NCBI GenBank assembly: GCA_031271295.1 | Contig: JAISVZ010000036.1 | Coordinates: 1 to 60,129, forward strand | Length of the DNA: 60,129 nucleotides | DNA from: Clostridiales bacterium | GTDB lineage: Bacteria > Bacillota > Clostridia > Lachnospirales > WQUN01 | Reading direction: 5' to 3' | Part shown: one piece after another, positions 36,079 to 44,935 of the stretch | How the letters are laid out: every line of letters begins with the position of its first letter | How positions within the stretch are numbered: position 1 is the first letter of the stretch | Notes under the pieces: generated by a model | Database searches by the model: none | What the model saw: the letters and a program-made list of their open reading frames with translations, nothing else | What the model was told of the DNA's origin: nothing | Translations under genes and position numbers: made by a program

Positions 36079-37950
36079 TTGTTTAACATACAGGAGGAAC
36101 TTAAAAAGCTTCCGCAAAAAAGCGGCGTTTATATAATGAAGGACAAGGAATTAAACATTATCTACGTTGGCAAGGCAATAAACCTTAGAAACCGCGTGCG
36201 CAGTTACTTCAGAGAATCCAACCCGGACGTAAAAACGCGAAAACTCGCTTCGGTTATTTCAGAATTTGAATATATCGTTACGGACAGCGAACTTGAAGCC
36301 TTGGTTTTGGAAAACAACCTTATAAAAAAGCACCGCCCCAAATACAACATAAGGCTTAAGGACAACAAAACATACCCATATTTAAAGGTAACCACAAACG
36401 AAAATTTTCCGCGTATATACCTAACGCGCAAAATTTATAAGGATAAGGCGAAGTATTACGGCCCTTACGATTCCGCTTACGCCATCCGTGAAACAATAGA
36501 TGTTATCCGCAGTATTTGGCCTATTCGCCAGTGCGATAAAAACTTTCCGAAGGATATAAGAAAAAGCCGCCCGTGCCTTAACCACCACATAGGGCGGTGC
36601 CTTGCGCCGTGCAACTGCCTTATAAACGAAGAGGATTACGGCAAAATGGTGGATGAAATATTGCTGTTTTTAAACGGCAAGTACGACAATATTATTGCAA
36701 GAATGGATAAAGAAATGGCGCAGCTCGCCGAGGATATGATGTTTGAAAAGGCGGCGGTTCTGCGGGATAAAATAAGCTCTATTAAAAAAATTCGCGAAAG
36801 GCAAAAGGCGGATGCGCTAAACAACGCCGAACAGGATGTTGTTGCTTTCGCACACGGCGAAACCGAATCTCTTTTTTATGTTTTCTTCATTAGGGCGGGC
36901 AAAATTACCGGAAGCGAACATTTTATGGCGGATAAAACGGAGGATTCAACTAAAGAAGAAATTATGACGGCGTTTATCAAGCAGTTCTACAACGATACGT
37001 CGTTTATACCCAAGGAAATTATTACGGAAACCGAAATAAACGACAAGGAGCTTATATCCAAATATTTATCGGGCATAAAAAACCATAACGTCACAATAAA
37101 AACGCCTCAAAAGGGCGAAAAGCACCATCTTGTGGAGTTGGCGCACAAAAACGCGCAAATGACACTTACTCAATTCGGTGATAAAATTAAACGCGAAAAG
37201 GAAAAAACGGGCGACGCTCTTTTGGAAATTAAAGAAACTCTCAGTATTTCGTTTGATATTTCGCGGCTTGAGGCTTACGATATTTCGAATACATCCGGCG
37301 TTTTTAACGTTGCCTCAATGGTGGTTTTTGAAAACGGCAAACCGAAACGAAGCGATTACCGAAAATTTAAAATTAAAACTGTCGCAGGCCCGGACGATTA
37401 CGCAAGTATGGAAGAGGTAATAAAGCGGCGTTTTACCCGCTACTTAACCGAAACGCAAAACGGCGGCGACGGCGGGAAGTTTAACGTTTTGCCCGGAATT
37501 GTTTTAATAGACGGCGGCAAAGGGCAGGTTTCGGCGGCGCTTGCGGCTTTGGAATATGTGGGTATAAGCGTTCCCGTATGCGGTATGGTTAAAGACGATA
37601 ACCACCGAACGCGCGGTTTATTTTATAACGGCGAAGAGTTTATAATGCCGCGCGCGTCGGAAGGGTTTAAGCTTATAACAAGAATACAGGACGAGGTCCA
37701 CCGCTTTGCGATAGAATACCACAGAAAACTGCGCGGCAAGGAAATGATAAAGTCCGTTTTAGACGAAATTAAGGGCATTGGCAAACTGCGCAGGCAAGCA
37801 CTTTTAAAAGAGTTCGGCTCGGTTGAGGTTATAAAAAATTTAACAACGGACGAACTTTTAAAGGCGAACGGTATGAACCGGTTAAGCGCACAGGCGGTTT
37901 ATGATCATTTTCATGAAATTCAGGATGAAGCCGGTACGGGAATTGGTTAA
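36079..37950 (+). CDS. uvrC: UvrABC excinuclease subunit C
   Basis: 623 residues. GIY-YIG nuclease (SGVYIMKD, IIYVGKA) at about 13-95 makes the 3' cut; a Cys cluster, probably for an Fe-S centre, lies at about 155-178 (CDKN, CLNHHIGRCLAPCNC); UVR motif at about 205-240; RNase H-like 5' nuclease with GIVLIDGGKGQ near 475; C-terminal HhH pair (IKGIGKLRRQALL). TTG 36079 follows AGAGGTGA and matches the usual family N-terminus (MFNIQEELKKLP); GTG 36070 would lie inside that site. Confidence 0.96.
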   Translation: MFNIQEELKKLPQKSGVYIMKDKELNIIYVGKAINLRNRVRSYFRESNPDVKTRKLASVISEFEYIVTDSELEALVLENNLIKKHRPKYNIRLKDNKTYPYLKVTTNENFPRIYLTRKIYKDKAKYYGPYDSAYAIRETIDVIRSIWPIRQCDKNFPKDIRKSRPCLNHHIGRCLAPCNCLINEEDYGKMVDEILLFLNGKYDNIIARMDKEMAQLAEDMMFEKAAVLRDKISSIKKIRERQKADALNNAEQDVVAFAHGETESLFYVFFIRAGKITGSEHFMADKTEDSTKEEIMTAFIKQFYNDTSFIPKEIITETEINDKELISKYLSGIKNHNVTIKTPQKGEKHHLVELAHKNAQMTLTQFGDKIKREKEKTGDALLEIKETLSISFDISRLEAYDISNTSGVFNVASMVVFENGKPKRSDYRKFKIKTVAGPDDYASMEEVIKRRFTRYLTETQNGGDGGKFNVLPGIVLIDGGKGQVSAALAALEYVGISVPVCGMVKDDNHRTRGLFYNGEEFIMPRASEGFKLITRIQDEVHRFAIEYHRKLRGKEMIKSVLDEIKGIGKLRRQALLKEFGSVEVIKNLTTDELLKANGMNRLSAQAVYDHFHEIQDEAGTGIG

Positions 37951-37962
37951 CCGGCTTTTTTT
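37930..37962 (+). terminator. uvrC terminator overlapping its stop codon
   Basis: GCCGGT (37930-37935) pairs with ACCGGC (37950-37955), followed by seven Ts. The stop codon lies just before the 3' arm. Confidence 0.7.
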
Positions 37963-37970
37963 GTTGCACA

Positions 37971-38003
37971 AAAAAACCTGCCGTTTTCTATAGCAGGCTT
38001 TTT
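37971..38003 (-). terminator. Terminator of the glutathione peroxidase gene
   Basis: AAAAAACCTGC (37971-37981) faces GCAGGCTTTTT (37993-38003), with T-runs on both strands; it serves the minus-strand peroxidase gene and can also stop uvrC read-through. Confidence 0.75.
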
Positions 38004-38055
38004 CATCTATACTCATCCTCACTAAGTATGCATGTTATGTAAAATCGTATCGCGA

Positions 38056-38589
38056 CTACAGCAGTTTTGCAATATCCGCGTCAAGTTGCTCAGGCAAATA
38101 AGCGGGAGAATATCTTGCAATAACCTCGCCGTTTTTGCCGACTAAGAATTTGCCGAAATTCCATTTTATATCGCCCGTTTTTGCCAGCGGCTTAAAAAGT
38201 TTAACCTTATTTTCGAACGATTTCGTTTTTGCGTCGCCTAAATCTTCCGGCTTTTGCTCTTTTAGCCAAACATACAGAGGGTCGGCATTTTTGCCGTTAA
38301 CGTCTATTTTCCTAAATCTCGGAAACGTTGTGTTATAGTTAAGCGTGCAAAACTCGGATATTTCCTCATCGCTGCCGGGTGCTTGGTTCATAAATTGGTT
38401 GCAAGGAAAATCCAATATTACAAGCCCTTTTTCACCATATTTTTTATACAACTCCTCCAGAGCGCTGTACTGCGGCGTAAGCCCGCATTTTGTGGCGGTA
38501 TTTACTATAAGAAGCACCTTGCCTTTGTATTCGGACAGGGAAAAATCCTCACCTTTATTGTCCTTTACCGTAAAATCATAAATAAGCAT
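38056..38589 (-). CDS. Glutathione peroxidase-like thiol peroxidase (Cys type)
   Basis: 177 residues of the thioredoxin fold. The peroxidatic residue is Cys 35 in NTATKCGLT, not selenocysteine; the tetrad partners are visible in FPCNQF and KWNFGKF. In bacteria such enzymes usually take electrons from thioredoxin and reduce hydroperoxides. ATG 38589 follows AAAGGGG. It is part of an oxidative-stress neighbourhood up to about 43.6 kb. Confidence 0.95.
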   Translation of the reverse strand: MLIYDFTVKDNKGEDFSLSEYKGKVLLIVNTATKCGLTPQYSALEELYKKYGEKGLVILDFPCNQFMNQAPGSDEEISEFCTLNYNTTFPRFRKIDVNGKNADPLYVWLKEQKPEDLGDAKTKSFENKVKLFKPLAKTGDIKWNFGKFLVGKNGEVIARYSPAYLPEQLDADIAKLL

Positions 38590-38628
38590 ATTATTAACCC
38601 CTTTAATTTTTAGTAATATTTCTTGCGG

Positions 38629-39297
38629 CTAAATTTTATGCGACTTTTTTGCGTCGGCGTAACCCATCCAAACAATCCATACATAGGCGCAGGTTTTCGG
38701 TATCATAAGCATACCGAGCATTGGTATTTTGTCCGCCCATAAAACAACAGGAATGTAAAACGCAAAGCTAAGCGTTATCGCAAGCCACATAAAACGAAAC
38801 GCCTTGTCTTTGTTTTTTCTTGCCTCAATAAAATACAGGTAAATAATTATACCGCCGAGTACCACAAACGGAAGGTTACGGTATATGCCCCACGAAAGAG
38901 GGGAGTCTGCGGAAAACCAGCTATTTTGCGGGAAAAGGCACAAAATTATACGTAATGCCGCTAAAGCGTAAAGCGTAAATTTAATGTTTTTAGAATCTTC
39001 CCTTTTATACCGTTCTTGCCACACATGGTACAAAAATACATAAAAAACCGTCATAGTAATTGATGTTACCAATTTGCCGAAACCGAGAGAAGCGCTGTGG
39101 TTTGCAATGCCGTCCGTCCATAAAGCGTACATTCTCGGCACGAGATGAAACGCGTCGCCGCATCCGAGTATTATCGCCATTATTCCGAAAAGCTTAAATT
39201 GCCTGCGCCCTTTCGCCAACCGTAGAATTAAAACCCCCAATGTTACAACGCCGATTAAATAAGGCACCTCAAAAACCGGCTCCATTATTGCCTGCAT
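38629..39297 (-). CDS. Polytopic membrane protein of unknown function
   Basis: 222 residues with six or seven hydrophobic segments. Charged or polar residues in the membrane part include a GCGDAFHLVPRMY motif near 45-57, which may bind a cofactor or metal. It starts 15 nt after the radical SAM gene, so they are probably cotranscribed. I do not recognise a named family. Confidence 0.75.
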   Translation of the reverse strand: MQAIMEPVFEVPYLIGVVTLGVLILRLAKGRRQFKLFGIMAIILGCGDAFHLVPRMYALWTDGIANHSASLGFGKLVTSITMTVFYVFLYHVWQERYKREDSKNIKFTLYALAALRIILCLFPQNSWFSADSPLSWGIYRNLPFVVLGGIIIYLYFIEARKNKDKAFRFMWLAITLSFAFYIPVVLWADKIPMLGMLMIPKTCAYVWIVWMGYADAKKSHKI

Positions 39298-39312
39298 AAT
39301 AAACCTCCCCGT

Positions 39313-40395
39313 TTATTTCGCCAGAATAGACCGGACAAATCCGGACTGTTCAAACAATGTGCAACCTCCCGTGTGTTCTTTAAGCAGAAAATCCCCTTCG
39401 CGCAGCTTAACAAATAAAGGCGATTTTAAAGCTTCGCGCAGTGTTGAAGTTTTAACGTTAGTATCCGAATACGGCGAAAACGGGCACGGCTCAGCGCTGC
39501 CGTTTGCGTTTATATGGAAAAAACCTCGCCCTGCCGCAAGGCATCCGCCGGATTCCTTCTCATCTCCCGGAAAAGAAATTATTATCATGCCGGAATTATC
39601 GCGCAATTCCGTAACTTTTTCCGCTAAAACATCGCGCATAGCGCCGTTTAGAGCGGGCGCGGAATCGTCTACAGGCACGTATTCAACAAAAACTATGGCT
39701 TTGCAACCTTTTTCACGTAACTGCGAAACAAAACCGCCGTTTGCCGTATTTGCTAAATTATCCGCCGAAATCGTTACGGAAGCTCCGAAGAGAAGGTTTC
39801 TTTGTGAGAGTTCTTCCATAGTGCTTTTAAGTTTTGCGTATGTTCCTTGCCCCCGCCTTTTGTCGGTTACAGCCTCGTCGCCTTCAAGGCTTAAAACCGG
39901 GATCAGGTTTCTGTGGTTTGTAAACAATTTTATTGCGCTTTCGCTTAAAATTGTTCCGTTAGTAAATACCGGGAACAGAATATTAGGATGATTCGCCGCT
40001 TCTTCAATAATATCAAAGCGCATCATCGGTTCGCCTCCGGCCAATAAAACGGCGGCTACACCAAGCTGTTCGGCTTGGCTGAAAACACTGCTCCACTGGG
40101 TTGCGGTCATTTCCGCGTCGCAGTTTCCTGCGTTGTTGGCGCGGTTATAACATCCGGCGCAGTTAAGGTTGCACTTTCCCGTTATGCTTGTAATTAAAAA
40201 CGAAGGAATATGTTCTCCGTTGTTTTCAAAGCTGTGCCTGCGGCTTTCCGCCTTTTTGGCGGCATTGGCATATTTCGCGAAAAACATACTCGCTTTTGGA
40301 TTTTTCACCGTCGTTTTAATAATATCTTTAACGAGAGATTCTATTCCGTCGTTAAGATATTTCTCAAGCTTAAACTCTCTTTCCGAAACTAACAT
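39313..40395 (-). CDS. Radical SAM protein with SPASM-like C-terminal Cys
   Basis: 360 residues. Cys 75, 79 and 82 (CNLNCAGC) bind the SAM-cleaving 4Fe-4S cluster; AGGEPMM is the SAM-binding GGE motif. The C-terminal third has further Cys (GGCLAAGRGFFHINANG, EPCPFSPY, GGCTLF) arranged as in SPASM or twitch domains. The N-terminal ~60 residues are helical. Substrate unknown; no small peptide gene is evident nearby. ATG 40395 follows GAGGTT. Confidence 0.88.
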   Translation of the reverse strand: MLVSEREFKLEKYLNDGIESLVKDIIKTTVKNPKASMFFAKYANAAKKAESRRHSFENNGEHIPSFLITSITGKCNLNCAGCYNRANNAGNCDAEMTATQWSSVFSQAEQLGVAAVLLAGGEPMMRFDIIEEAANHPNILFPVFTNGTILSESAIKLFTNHRNLIPVLSLEGDEAVTDKRRGQGTYAKLKSTMEELSQRNLLFGASVTISADNLANTANGGFVSQLREKGCKAIVFVEYVPVDDSAPALNGAMRDVLAEKVTELRDNSGMIIISFPGDEKESGGCLAAGRGFFHINANGSAEPCPFSPYSDTNVKTSTLREALKSPLFVKLREGDFLLKEHTGGCTLFEQSGFVRSILAK

Positions 40396-40514
40396 ATAAA
40401 CCTCGTTTTCTGTGCGCTAAGCACGATAAACCCAACTTACTGCTATACGCAATCGCTCCCATCCTTCTTTTGTAAAAATACTAAGCTTGTTTTCAGTTGT
40501 TGTTCAGTTCTTCT

Positions 40515-40940
40515 TCAGTTCTTCAATTGATCAAGCATTTTATTCAAAAGTTTATAAAGCGCTACAGCGTCCTCAGTGCTTAAAGTTACACATTTGCGCA
40601 TTTGTTCCGGTACCTTTAGCGCCCTCTGACGCAGAGAGTCTCCTTTTTCGGTTATTTCTACTATCAGGTTGCGTTCGTCCTCCTTAGAACGATGCCTTGA
40701 AACAAGCCCATTTTGTTCCAGCTTTTTAAGCAGGGGTGTAAGCGTGCCGGAATCAAGATAAAGGCTTTCGCCTAATGCTTTTACGCCAACAGACTTTTTT
40801 TCCCACATCACCATCATGGTAATATACTGTGTGTAGGTAAGCCCAATTTCATTGAGAAACGGAGTATACAGCTTAACCATGCTGCGTGCTGCGGCGTAAA
40901 GGGGAAAGCAAAGTTGATTTTCAAGCCTTAACGGATCCAT
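40515..40940 (-). CDS. ohrR: OhrR-type MarR family peroxide-sensing repressor
   Basis: 141 residues. The N-terminus LENQLCFPLYAAAR matches OhrR, and Cys 11 is in the position of the redox-sensing Cys 15 of Bacillus OhrR. The winged helix holds LYLDSGTLTPLLKKLE (recognition helix) and SKEDERN (wing). It is expected to repress peroxide-detoxifying genes until oxidised by organic hydroperoxides. A 16-bp imperfect palindrome 18 nt upstream of its start (40959-40974) is the likely autoregulatory site. No ohr gene is in the window; the peroxidase at 38056-38589 is a possible target. Confidence 0.88.
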   Translation of the reverse strand: MDPLRLENQLCFPLYAAARSMVKLYTPFLNEIGLTYTQYITMMVMWEKKSVGVKALGESLYLDSGTLTPLLKKLEQNGLVSRHRSKEDERNLIVEITEKGDSLRQRALKVPEQMRKCVTLSTEDAVALYKLLNKMLDQLKN

Positions 40941-40958
40941 TTCCTCACCTCTCTGATA

Positions 40959-40974
40959 ATTGTGTTTACACAGT
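40959..40974. promoter_or_regulatory. Candidate OhrR operator
   Basis: ATTGTGTTTACACAGT: arms ATTGTGT and ACACAGT match at 6 of 7 positions around TT, placed just upstream of the ohrR start. Confidence 0.45.
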
Positions 40975-41096
40975 TTATAAATTTTAACAACATTATATCA
41001 AACCTTACCATTTAAATCAAGTAAAATTGAATTGTAGGAAATTTATTTTTTGGCAAAATTTTTAATTGAATTTTAATTTTTGTATAATATACTTGC

Positions 41097-41133
41097 TTGA
41101 CAATAAAAAATTTTTAAATATAATAATTATTAT
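41097..41133 (+). promoter_or_regulatory. Rubrerythrin promoter with overlapping PerR/Fur box
   Basis: TTGACA (41097-41102), a 16-nt spacer and TATAAT (41119-41124) form a consensus promoter. The perfect 14-bp palindrome ATAATAATTATTAT (41120-41133) overlaps the -10 and resembles the PerR box. A PerR-type repressor is encoded two genes on, which fits feedback control. Confidence 0.75.
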
Positions 41134-41172
41134 CAATAAAAAATTATTATTATTACAAAAGGAGGAGTAAAA

Positions 41173-41715
41173 ATGAAAAAATTTAGTTGCACAGTATGCG
41201 GTTACCTGCACGAGGGAGACGAAGCGCCTGAAAGATGCCCGCAATGTAAGGCCCCAAAGGAAAAATTTAAGGAGATGGAAACAACGGGGTTAGTATTTGC
41301 GGACGAACACGTTATTGGCGTTGCTCAAAGAGTGGACGAGGAAATTCTTGAAGGGCTTCGTCAAAACTTTATGGGAGAATGTACGGAAGTTGGCATGTAT
41401 CTTGCAATGAGCCGCCAGGCGGACAGAGAGGGTTTCCCGGAGGTGGCTGAGGCGTATAAAAGAATAGCTTTCGAAGAAGCCGAACACGCTTCCAAGTTTG
41501 CCGAACTTTTGGGTGAGGTAGTGGATAAATCCACAAAGAAAAACCTCGAAATGCGCGTAAGTGCGGAGCACGGCGCAACACAAGGCAAAAAGGACATTGC
41601 GACAAAGGCAAAACAATTGGGGCTTGACGCTATACACGATACCGTACATGAAATGTGTAAGGACGAAGCTCGCCACGGTAAGGCATTCCAAGGTTTGCTT
41701 GCTCGCTATTTTTAA
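41173..41715 (+). CDS. Reverse rubrerythrin (rubredoxin-like N-terminus, diiron C-terminus)
   Basis: 180 residues. The N-terminal rubredoxin-like site has Cys 6, 9, 22 and 25 (CTVCGY, CPQC); the ferritin-like diiron domain follows with repeated E-x2-H helices ([27 protein letters not shown]). This is the reverse of classical rubrerythrin order and typical of strict anaerobes, where it reduces hydrogen peroxide or oxygen. ATG 41173 follows AAAGGAGGAG. It is cotranscribed with perR, 3 nt downstream. Confidence 0.95.
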   Translation: MKKFSCTVCGYLHEGDEAPERCPQCKAPKEKFKEMETTGLVFADEHVIGVAQRVDEEILEGLRQNFMGECTEVGMYLAMSRQADREGFPEVAEAYKRIAFEEAEHASKFAELLGEVVDKSTKKNLEMRVSAEHGATQGKKDIATKAKQLGLDAIHDTVHEMCKDEARHGKAFQGLLARYF

Positions 41716-41718
41716 TCT

Positions 41719-42096
41719 ATGGAAAGTAAACGCAATACCATTCAGCGTACCCTCATACTAAACGCGGTGAAGGAACTAAATAATCACGCGACCGCTGAAC
41801 AGGTTTACGAGCATATTGTAAAAACGCACCCAACAATAAGTAAGGCAACCGTTTACCGTAATTTAAGCCAAATGGCTGATGCCGGCGAACTTCTTAACAT
41901 AGGAAGCCTTAACGGTTCCGTACGGTACGACCATAACTGCCACAAGCATTACCATTTTGTATGCGGCAAATGCGAAAAGGTTTTTGACGCGGACATATAT
42001 TTTAACGATTTAAACGACAGGGTTACATGCTTAGGCGGTTTTAATATTACCGGGCACAGCTTAATTTTTACCGGAACATGCAAGGAATGCGTATAA
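41719..42096 (+). CDS. perR: PerR-type Fur family peroxide regulator
   Basis: 125 residues. N-terminal winged helix (TISKATVYRNLSQM recognition helix), metal-sensing stretch HNCHKHYHFVC, and two structural zinc CxxC pairs (CGKC, CKEC). The order next to rubrerythrin and the palindromic box before it favour PerR over Fur or Zur. The start lacks a strong ribosome site, suggesting translation coupled to the preceding stop. Confidence 0.88.
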   Translation: MESKRNTIQRTLILNAVKELNNHATAEQVYEHIVKTHPTISKATVYRNLSQMADAGELLNIGSLNGSVRYDHNCHKHYHFVCGKCEKVFDADIYFNDLNDRVTCLGGFNITGHSLIFTGTCKECV

Positions 42097-42102
42097 ACAA
42101 AC

Positions 42103-42140
42103 AAGAAGGGCTTTGGCAAAAATCAGCTAAAGCCCTTCTT
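42103..42140. terminator. Bidirectional terminator between perR and the C_GCAxxG_C_C gene
   Basis: AAGAAGGGCTTT (42103-42114) pairs with AAAGCCCTTCTT (42129-42140). The right arm overlaps the last codons of the minus-strand gene. Confidence 0.85.
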
Positions 42141-42498
42141 TTATAATGTTTTCAATAATGCCCGATATTTCCGATACCAAAACCTCGCAGTTACCGCTAA
42201 GCTGTTCATTTTTAAGCGAAGGGCAGCGAACGGAACCGCCGTACTTTTGCGAAACAATGTCCAACAGTTTAATTCTGGCGCGAAGTGTTCCGCTCTCGTC
42301 CGTTAAAAGCCCAAAAACCATTACCGCGCCCACAAGCAAGCCGCAAATGCATCCGGTTCCAAAACCAAGGCAAACTCCGGAAAGCGAACTTATCATATCG
42401 TCGTCCGCCTTAATGCCGTAAACATCTCTTGCCGCCATAAGTACGCACTGCGAACAGTTGTAACCGCTCATAAAATACTGCGCAGCTTTATTTCGCAT
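42127..42498 (-). CDS. C_GCAxxG_C_C family redox protein
   Basis: 123 residues. Conserved Cys in YNCSQCV, GVCLGFGTGCICG, VRCPSL and GNCEV are those of this small family, which is thought to bind a metal or cluster. ATG 42498 follows GAGGGGG. It shares the local redox theme; the exact role is unknown. Confidence 0.82.
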   Translation of the reverse strand: MRNKAAQYFMSGYNCSQCVLMAARDVYGIKADDDMISSLSGVCLGFGTGCICGLLVGAVMVFGLLTDESGTLRARIKLLDIVSQKYGGSVRCPSLKNEQLSGNCEVLVSEISGIIENIIKEGL

Positions 42499-42555
42499 AA
42501 AAAACCCCCTCGCAAATACTTATACTTTTATAGTATACAAGCAGGGGGGCATGTG

Positions 42556-42963
42556 CTACTGTTTTAAAACCGTCCGTTTTACCGCTAAAGGCGTGTATTC
42601 GTCTTTTTCAAAGCGATGCTTATTTTTACTTATAAAAAAATATACGCAAACCACAAAAAACAAACCGGTTAAAAACCCGGCTATTTCGGATATAAAATAA
42701 TTCCCTATAAAAACTCCCGCTACAAAAAAAATACACGGGATACCGTAAGAAATTAAAACCGCCTTAATGAAATTTACGCTTGAAAGCTCAATTTCCACGG
42801 TATCTCCAACAGTTGCGCCGCATAAATTTTTTGCGTTTATAACCATTTCGTTTTCATTCATCCCGGCTATACACGCCTTGCATTTTGAACACGCCTCGCT
42901 TCTTTTAAGCGAAACCGTAAGCATGTCCGCGTCCGTTTTAATAACCAAACCCGCTTCTCCCAT
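42556..42963 (-). CDS. RseC/MucC-like SoxR-reducing membrane protein
   Basis: 135 residues. An N-terminal soluble domain with CSKCKAC (Cys 25, 28, 31), then two membrane spans (about 66-88 and 92-112), then a basic tail. RseC family proteins are associated with Rnf or Rsx electron-transfer complexes; no rnf genes are seen here. Confidence 0.88.
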   Translation of the reverse strand: MGEAGLVIKTDADMLTVSLKRSEACSKCKACIAGMNENEMVINAKNLCGATVGDTVEIELSSVNFIKAVLISYGIPCIFFVAGVFIGNYFISEIAGFLTGLFFVVCVYFFISKNKHRFEKDEYTPLAVKRTVLKQ

Positions 42964-42973
42964 AATTCACGCC

Positions 42974-43618
42974 TCATTTTTTCTTTATAGCTCTAAGTAT
43001 TATAACTATGCTTGCGGCAATAATCAACACAGAACCCGCCTGCGGAGCGTATCTTAAAGCAAATTCCAAACCAGGTAAATTTACTAACTGTAAAATGGCG
43101 ATGCAAAAACAAGCCACACATAAAAATTCCGCCCAACGCCCAATAAACGTTTTACCAATTATACGGGCAAAAACGAAAGATGCTCCGATAAGTGAAAAAA
43201 ACAGAATACCGTAGGCAGGCGCTAAAAAATCAAATGTTGTAAGGAAAATGAAAATACCTATGGCAAGGAAAAACGAACCGGGCAAAAGTAAGCCGCGTTT
43301 TCCCTTATCGAAATACAAAACAAGGAAAATAAATGAAGGAACGATAAAAAACATTGGCGGTAACAGGTGAGAAGCAAGCGAAAATGCTCCAAGCGGAAAA
43401 TTTATCAGCGCAATATAAACTAAGTTTGCGCCTAAAATAAGCGACCAGCTTTTGCGCTTGGTACGGTAAAGCAGCAAAAACGCAAACCCGCATACGCTTA
43501 GAACCGCAAAAACCGCAATTTTCCCGTAGCTTAAATTAAAGGTGTTATAAAACAGTGTAAGCACGCCAACAAGCAGCAATATAATTCCGAGTAAAATTTG
43601 ATTACCTTTTATATTCAT
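42974..43618 (-). CDS. Multi-span membrane protein, unknown (LiaF/DUF5668-like N-terminus)
   Basis: 214 residues with seven or eight hydrophobic segments and few charges; the first part (QILLGIILLLVGVLTLF) recalls LiaF/DUF5668 membrane domains. The start is ATG 43618 after AAGGAG, not the longer frame to 43651. It lies 10 nt upstream of the RseC-like gene, so likely in one transcript. Confidence 0.7.
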   Translation of the reverse strand: MNIKGNQILLGIILLLVGVLTLFYNTFNLSYGKIAVFAVLSVCGFAFLLLYRTKRKSWSLILGANLVYIALINFPLGAFSLASHLLPPMFFIVPSFIFLVLYFDKGKRGLLLPGSFFLAIGIFIFLTTFDFLAPAYGILFFSLIGASFVFARIIGKTFIGRWAEFLCVACFCIAILQLVNLPGLEFALRYAPQAGSVLIIAASIVIILRAIKKK

Positions 43619-43810
43619 AGGAAACTCCTTTTCGCACTCGCAAGCGTACAATCTTGCCGCGCGGCTATCCTTTTATTATATATACAACCGTATGGCGCGA
43701 AATGTCTGTAGCGCTGTTATAAAGATGAAACAATGCAAGCAAAAATTAACAGATTATTTTCAAATAAAAAATTAACAATAAAGGATAATAAAAGCCAAGG
43801 AGAGATACAC

Positions 43811-44824
43811 ATGCGAATTTCGGAAAAACATTACGGAAAAACCGCCGTTTTAAAAATTATATATGCGTTATTTTTAACATTTTTGCTTGTATTTGCGGCT
43901 AAAACCGCAGTATATTCCCTCGAACCAAACGAAATGGGGGAAATTATGATTGTTATGTACCACGGTTTAAGGCCGTACCCGCCAAAGGAAAATTACCTGT
44001 GCAGTATATCAGATTTTAAATCGGATATGCAAATGCTCTACGATAACGGCTACAGGCTTATATCGCTTGCAGACCTGTTGGATAACAATATCAAGGTTGA
44101 AAAAGGCTGTACTCCTATTGTTCTGACATTTGACGACGGGTATTCCACGGCGTTTTCGTTAGAGGAGAAGAACGGCAAATTGGTTACCGCCGCGGATTGC
44201 TGTGTTGATATTATTAATAAATTTAACGAAACTCATCCCGGTTTCGGCCGGGCGGGCGTTTTTTATATATGCGACTACCAAGGGCAAGAGCCGTTTTACG
44301 GTGCCGGCACAATGAAACAGCGGCTTACCGCGCTTGTTGAAATGGGTTACGAACTTGGCAACCACACAGGTTCGCACTCATATTTAAACAAGCTTAACAA
44401 AGAAAGCATTATGAAAGATATGACGGACGTTGAAAAATTGGTAGCCGATTCACTGCCCGGCTATAAAATGCGAAGCGCCGCGTACCCTTACGGCAGCGTG
44501 CCAAACAAAAGTTATCAGGATGTAATGCTTAAGGGCAAATTCGGTGAAATTGAATACGAATACGATGTTGCCTTTAGAGAAAAAATGGTTGGCGGCTCCA
44601 CCTTGCCGTACAGCGTGGAACATAACAAGTTATTTGCGCCAAGGGTGAGGGGTTCTAACAACGCGGTGTGGGATTTGGGCTGGTATGTAAGGCACTACGA
44701 TAAAAACCCGGACGAACGGTTTGTTTCGGACGGCGAGCCGGACGTTATTACCGTACCCGCACGGTATGCTCAAAAGTTGGATGTTTGGAAATGCCTTAAT
44801 AAAACATTGAAAATTGTGGAATAG
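43811..44824 (+). CDS. Exported polysaccharide deacetylase (CE4)
   Basis: 337 residues. N-terminal signal or anchor (about 12-35), then a CE4/NodB fold: MYHGL at the start, motif 1 TFDDGYS (metal and catalytic Asp), motif 2 NHTGSHSY (metal His), and AYPYGS for motif 3. Likely removes N-acetyl groups from peptidoglycan or another wall glycan. ATG 43811 is chosen because AAGGAGAG precedes it; upstream in-frame ATG 43733 lacks a site. Confidence 0.9.
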   Translation: MRISEKHYGKTAVLKIIYALFLTFLLVFAAKTAVYSLEPNEMGEIMIVMYHGLRPYPPKENYLCSISDFKSDMQMLYDNGYRLISLADLLDNNIKVEKGCTPIVLTFDDGYSTAFSLEEKNGKLVTAADCCVDIINKFNETHPGFGRAGVFYICDYQGQEPFYGAGTMKQRLTALVEMGYELGNHTGSHSYLNKLNKESIMKDMTDVEKLVADSLPGYKMRSAAYPYGSVPNKSYQDVMLKGKFGEIEYEYDVAFREKMVGGSTLPYSVEHNKLFAPRVRGSNNAVWDLGWYVRHYDKNPDERFVSDGEPDVITVPARYAQKLDVWKCLNKTLKIVE

Positions 44825-44935
44825 AGATGAAAATTTTGATTTTTATTGGCAGTTTACCCGGCTTGTTGTATACTGTTTGCAATTACTTCAAACGGCAATT
44901 ATTTTACTGCGCACAAGCGCTGGGAGAGAACTGTT

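Noticed and set aside
38056-38589. Selenocysteine glutathione peroxidase
   Set aside because: The catalytic codon is TGC (Cys 35), with no in-frame TGA.
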